Part shown: one piece after another, positions 62,499 through 64,000 of the stretch
Layout: each line of letters begins with the position of its first letter
Position numbering within the stretch: the first letter of the stretch is position 1
DNA from: Ensifer canadensis
GTDB lineage: Bacteria; Pseudomonadota; Alphaproteobacteria; Rhizobiales; Rhizobiaceae
Assembly (NCBI RefSeq): GCF_017488845.2
Contig: NZ_CP083371.1
Location: forward strand, 744,001 to 808,000
Length of the DNA stretch: 64,000 nt
Direction of reading: 5' to 3'
Notes under the pieces: generated by a model
What the model saw: only the letters and a program-made list of their open reading frames with translations
The model's database searches: none
Told to the model about the DNA's origin: nothing
Position numbers and translations under genes: made by a program

Positions 62499-64000
62499 TT
62501 AACTTGTCCCGAACATGATCTTGGACCGGCCGTCAAGAACAGCACCGTAGCGAATGCGATCTGCCCTGCCATTGGACGCTAGCACGCGCTCGGCAAGGGT
62601 AATCCAGGTTGCGAGAGTTTCCTGGCCGAGCCAATGGATCGACAGGCAGTCGCCGGGCTCGAACCCGTCCACACGGGTCGTTTCGGCATCCTGCTCATCT
62701 GCATCGTCGCGCCATAGCCATTGCATTCGACGGATGCTGAGGTGGGGAGCGTCAAGCGCACGCTCCAGCATCAGGTCGCGAAGGCCCTCGTCTTCGAGTA
62801 GTTCGGCCAGCATCAGCAGCCAGGCGATTTCGACCGGATCGAGGCGGCCGAGTTCCGCGTCCGATTGGCCCTGAGCATTGCCTCTGCGGCTGAGCCAAAG
62901 GGCCGCCTGGTTCAGGTCCCCCTCAAGAAGCGCGATGACACCCAGCAGGAGCCAGGGCTCGGCAACATGGCCGATCCAGTTGGTCAGATCGTTGAGAGCT
63001 GCCTTGGTTGATCCAAGGTCTTCTCCCGAGAGGATCGTGTCGCGCGCCGACCGCAGCACGGCGGACATCGGACTGTCGAAGATGACAGCGTCGGCAATCC
63101 ACGGCGTACCCGGATTTGCCCGGACATTTTCGAACGATCCGAATTTGCCCTGCTGCTGCACGATTTCGCCCGGCTGCAGCCGGATGCGGCATTCGAACCA
63201 GTCGAGCATGTGCGTCCAAAGTTGCCGGGTGTAGCGGCTATGGACAAGGTCGTGCCCTTGCTTGCAGATGTAGGAATAGAGGTCGGGGCTGCGGGAGACA
63301 GCATTGATCTTGATATAAAGTTCGCGGCCCGAGCCGAGCACGCAATTCTCAAGATCGACGAAGCCATATTCCTTCAAGGGCTCCGATTCCGGCGCGACGA
63401 GAATGGCGCCGGATGCGGGAATCTCCAGATGCTTGCGAACGACGTAGTCCATCCGTGTCGTGTCGGCGATGGAGAAATAGCTCTGCGAAATCAGCTGAGA
63501 GTATTTCTCGTCACGAACCTCGAAGGGGGCCTGATGGTTCTTGTCGTAGCCGGGATGCGTATACACCAAGGTCGGGAAGAGGCGTTGGATCTCTTCCGTC
63601 ACCTGCGCCCGCCAAGGGTAAAAGCTCGGGAAAAGATGCCCGCTGAAGACCGTGACGGGGATTATCTTGTCGAGTTTGTAGTCCTGGAAGACGGTTGGAT
63701 CTATGAATTTTGGCAGTATGAAAGAGGCGATCCGCAGCAGTTCCGGCATATGCTGGATTTGTTCGTTGCCGGTGCAGAAAACCGTGTCGATGCCGTAATT
63801 GTCGAGCATCTGCAGAATCAGCGGCCGCATGGGATCGTGCGGATCACAGTTGAGATACAGAGCGCGCGGCACATGCGGGTGTGCTTGTGCGTTGGCGATA
63901 TTCAACCGGTGCGGTCGGCCCCAATGCACGGAATCGAAGATCAGGAAATCGGGTTTCAGCTGTTCGTAGACCTCGGCAAAATCGAAATCCTGTTCGATGA
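62499..64000 (-). CDS. CgeB-like glycosyltransferase, 5' end outside the window
   Basis: The frame is open from the stop at 62499 to the window edge, over 500 codons; residues before the first internal start (for example VYEQLKPDFLIFDSVHWGRPHR) continue in frame, so the gene begins beyond 64000. ALYLNCDPHDPMRPLILQMLDNYGIDTVFCTGNE, PVTVFSGHLFPSFYPWRAQVTEEIQRLFPTLVYTHPGYD, SQSYFSIADTTRMDYVVRKHLEIPASGAILVAPES and GFVDLENCV resemble CgeB/YkvP-type glycosyltransferases. The C-terminal 180 residues add a helical repeat-like part (LLLGVIALLEGDLNQAALWLSR). Likely a cell-surface polysaccharide or flagellin modification enzyme; the exact role is open. Confidence 0.68.
   Translation of the reverse strand, partial: IEQDFDFAEVYEQLKPDFLIFDSVHWGRPHRLNIANAQAHPHVPRALYLNCDPHDPMRPLILQMLDNYGIDTVFCTGNEQIQHMPELLRIASFILPKFIDPTVFQDYKLDKIIPVTVFSGHLFPSFYPWRAQVTEEIQRLFPTLVYTHPGYDKNHQAPFEVRDEKYSQLISQSYFSIADTTRMDYVVRKHLEIPASGAILVAPESEPLKEYGFVDLENCVLGSGRELYIKINAVSRSPDLYSYICKQGHDLVHSRYTRQLWTHMLDWFECRIRLQPGEIVQQQGKFGSFENVRANPGTPWIADAVIFDSPMSAVLRSARDTILSGEDLGSTKAALNDLTNWIGHVAEPWLLLGVIALLEGDLNQAALWLSRRGNAQGQSDAELGRLDPVEIAWLLMLAELLEDEGLRDLMLERALDAPHLSIRRMQWLWRDDADEQDAETTRVDGFEPGDCLSIHWLGQETLATWITLAERVLASNGRADRIRYGAVLDGRSKIMFGTS

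Noticed and set aside
1..64000. CRISPR array, rRNA or tRNA
   Set aside because: No regularly spaced repeats and no cloverleaf or rRNA-like stretch was seen, including beside the integrase fossil.

Overview
The window looks like chromosome or megaplasmid sequence from an alphaproteobacterium of the Rhizobiaceae, most likely Ensifer/Sinorhizobium or a close relative. The evidence is high GC, dense ABC and TctABC uptake systems, a C-P lyase operon in the rhizobial order, a PccR-regulated propionyl-CoA module, and rhizobial-type intergenic palindromes (46870-46987, 32191-32237, 7394-7497). I saw no rRNA, tRNA or CRISPR array.

Layout. 57-5364 (minus): Ugp/Mal-type sugar ABC transporter with a TIM-barrel isomerase. 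6129-10964 (plus): branched-chain amino-acid-type ABC transporter (livJ-H-M-G-F). 10987-16643 (minus): CHASE2 adenylate/guanylate cyclase, translationally coupled to a very large FecR-TPR-outer-membrane-barrel protein, a likely envelope-to-second-messenger system. 17037-18233: a small antitoxin-like gene and a nucleotidyltransferase toxin-like gene broken by one amber codon. 18382-26325: divergent GntR regulator, then pdxA2-like dehydrogenase, tctC-B-A, TIM-barrel enzyme and dihydroxyacetone-type kinase, closed by a strong terminator; this is probably a pathway for a short-chain sugar acid. 26430-30357 (minus): parvulin, HupE-like and DUF3604 operon. 30854-36893: C-P lyase operon phnG-H-I-J-K-L plus a hexapeptide transferase, with divergent phnF. 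36995-40797: four small membrane or secreted proteins of unknown function and a polytopic membrane protein. 41046-43106: SBP56/methanethiol oxidase and a His-rich-loop membrane protein. 43153-44489: frameshifted GST and a VOC protein.

44697-55731 is a coherent catabolic block. Isobutyryl-CoA dehydrogenase, 3-hydroxyisobutyryl-CoA hydrolase and 3-hydroxyisobutyrate dehydrogenase (plus strand) run valine carbon towards propionyl-CoA. PccA/PccB and methylmalonyl-CoA mutase (minus strand) take propionyl-CoA to succinyl-CoA. The regulator PccR sits between the two halves with TTGCGAA/TTGCAAA half-sites in front of it. 55803-57954 carries a tautomerase, a LysR regulator and a short-chain dehydrogenase.

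58247 to about 62500 is a decayed island: an integrase fossil, an AbiE locus with intact antitoxin but toxin shifted three times, a TauE/SafE fossil, and hipB with a shattered hipA. At the right edge a CgeB-like glycosyltransferase gene runs out of the window. The most promising undescribed material is the FecR-TPR-barrel/CHASE2 cyclase pair, the pdxA2-tct-TIM-kinase pathway, and the membrane-protein cluster at 36995-40797.
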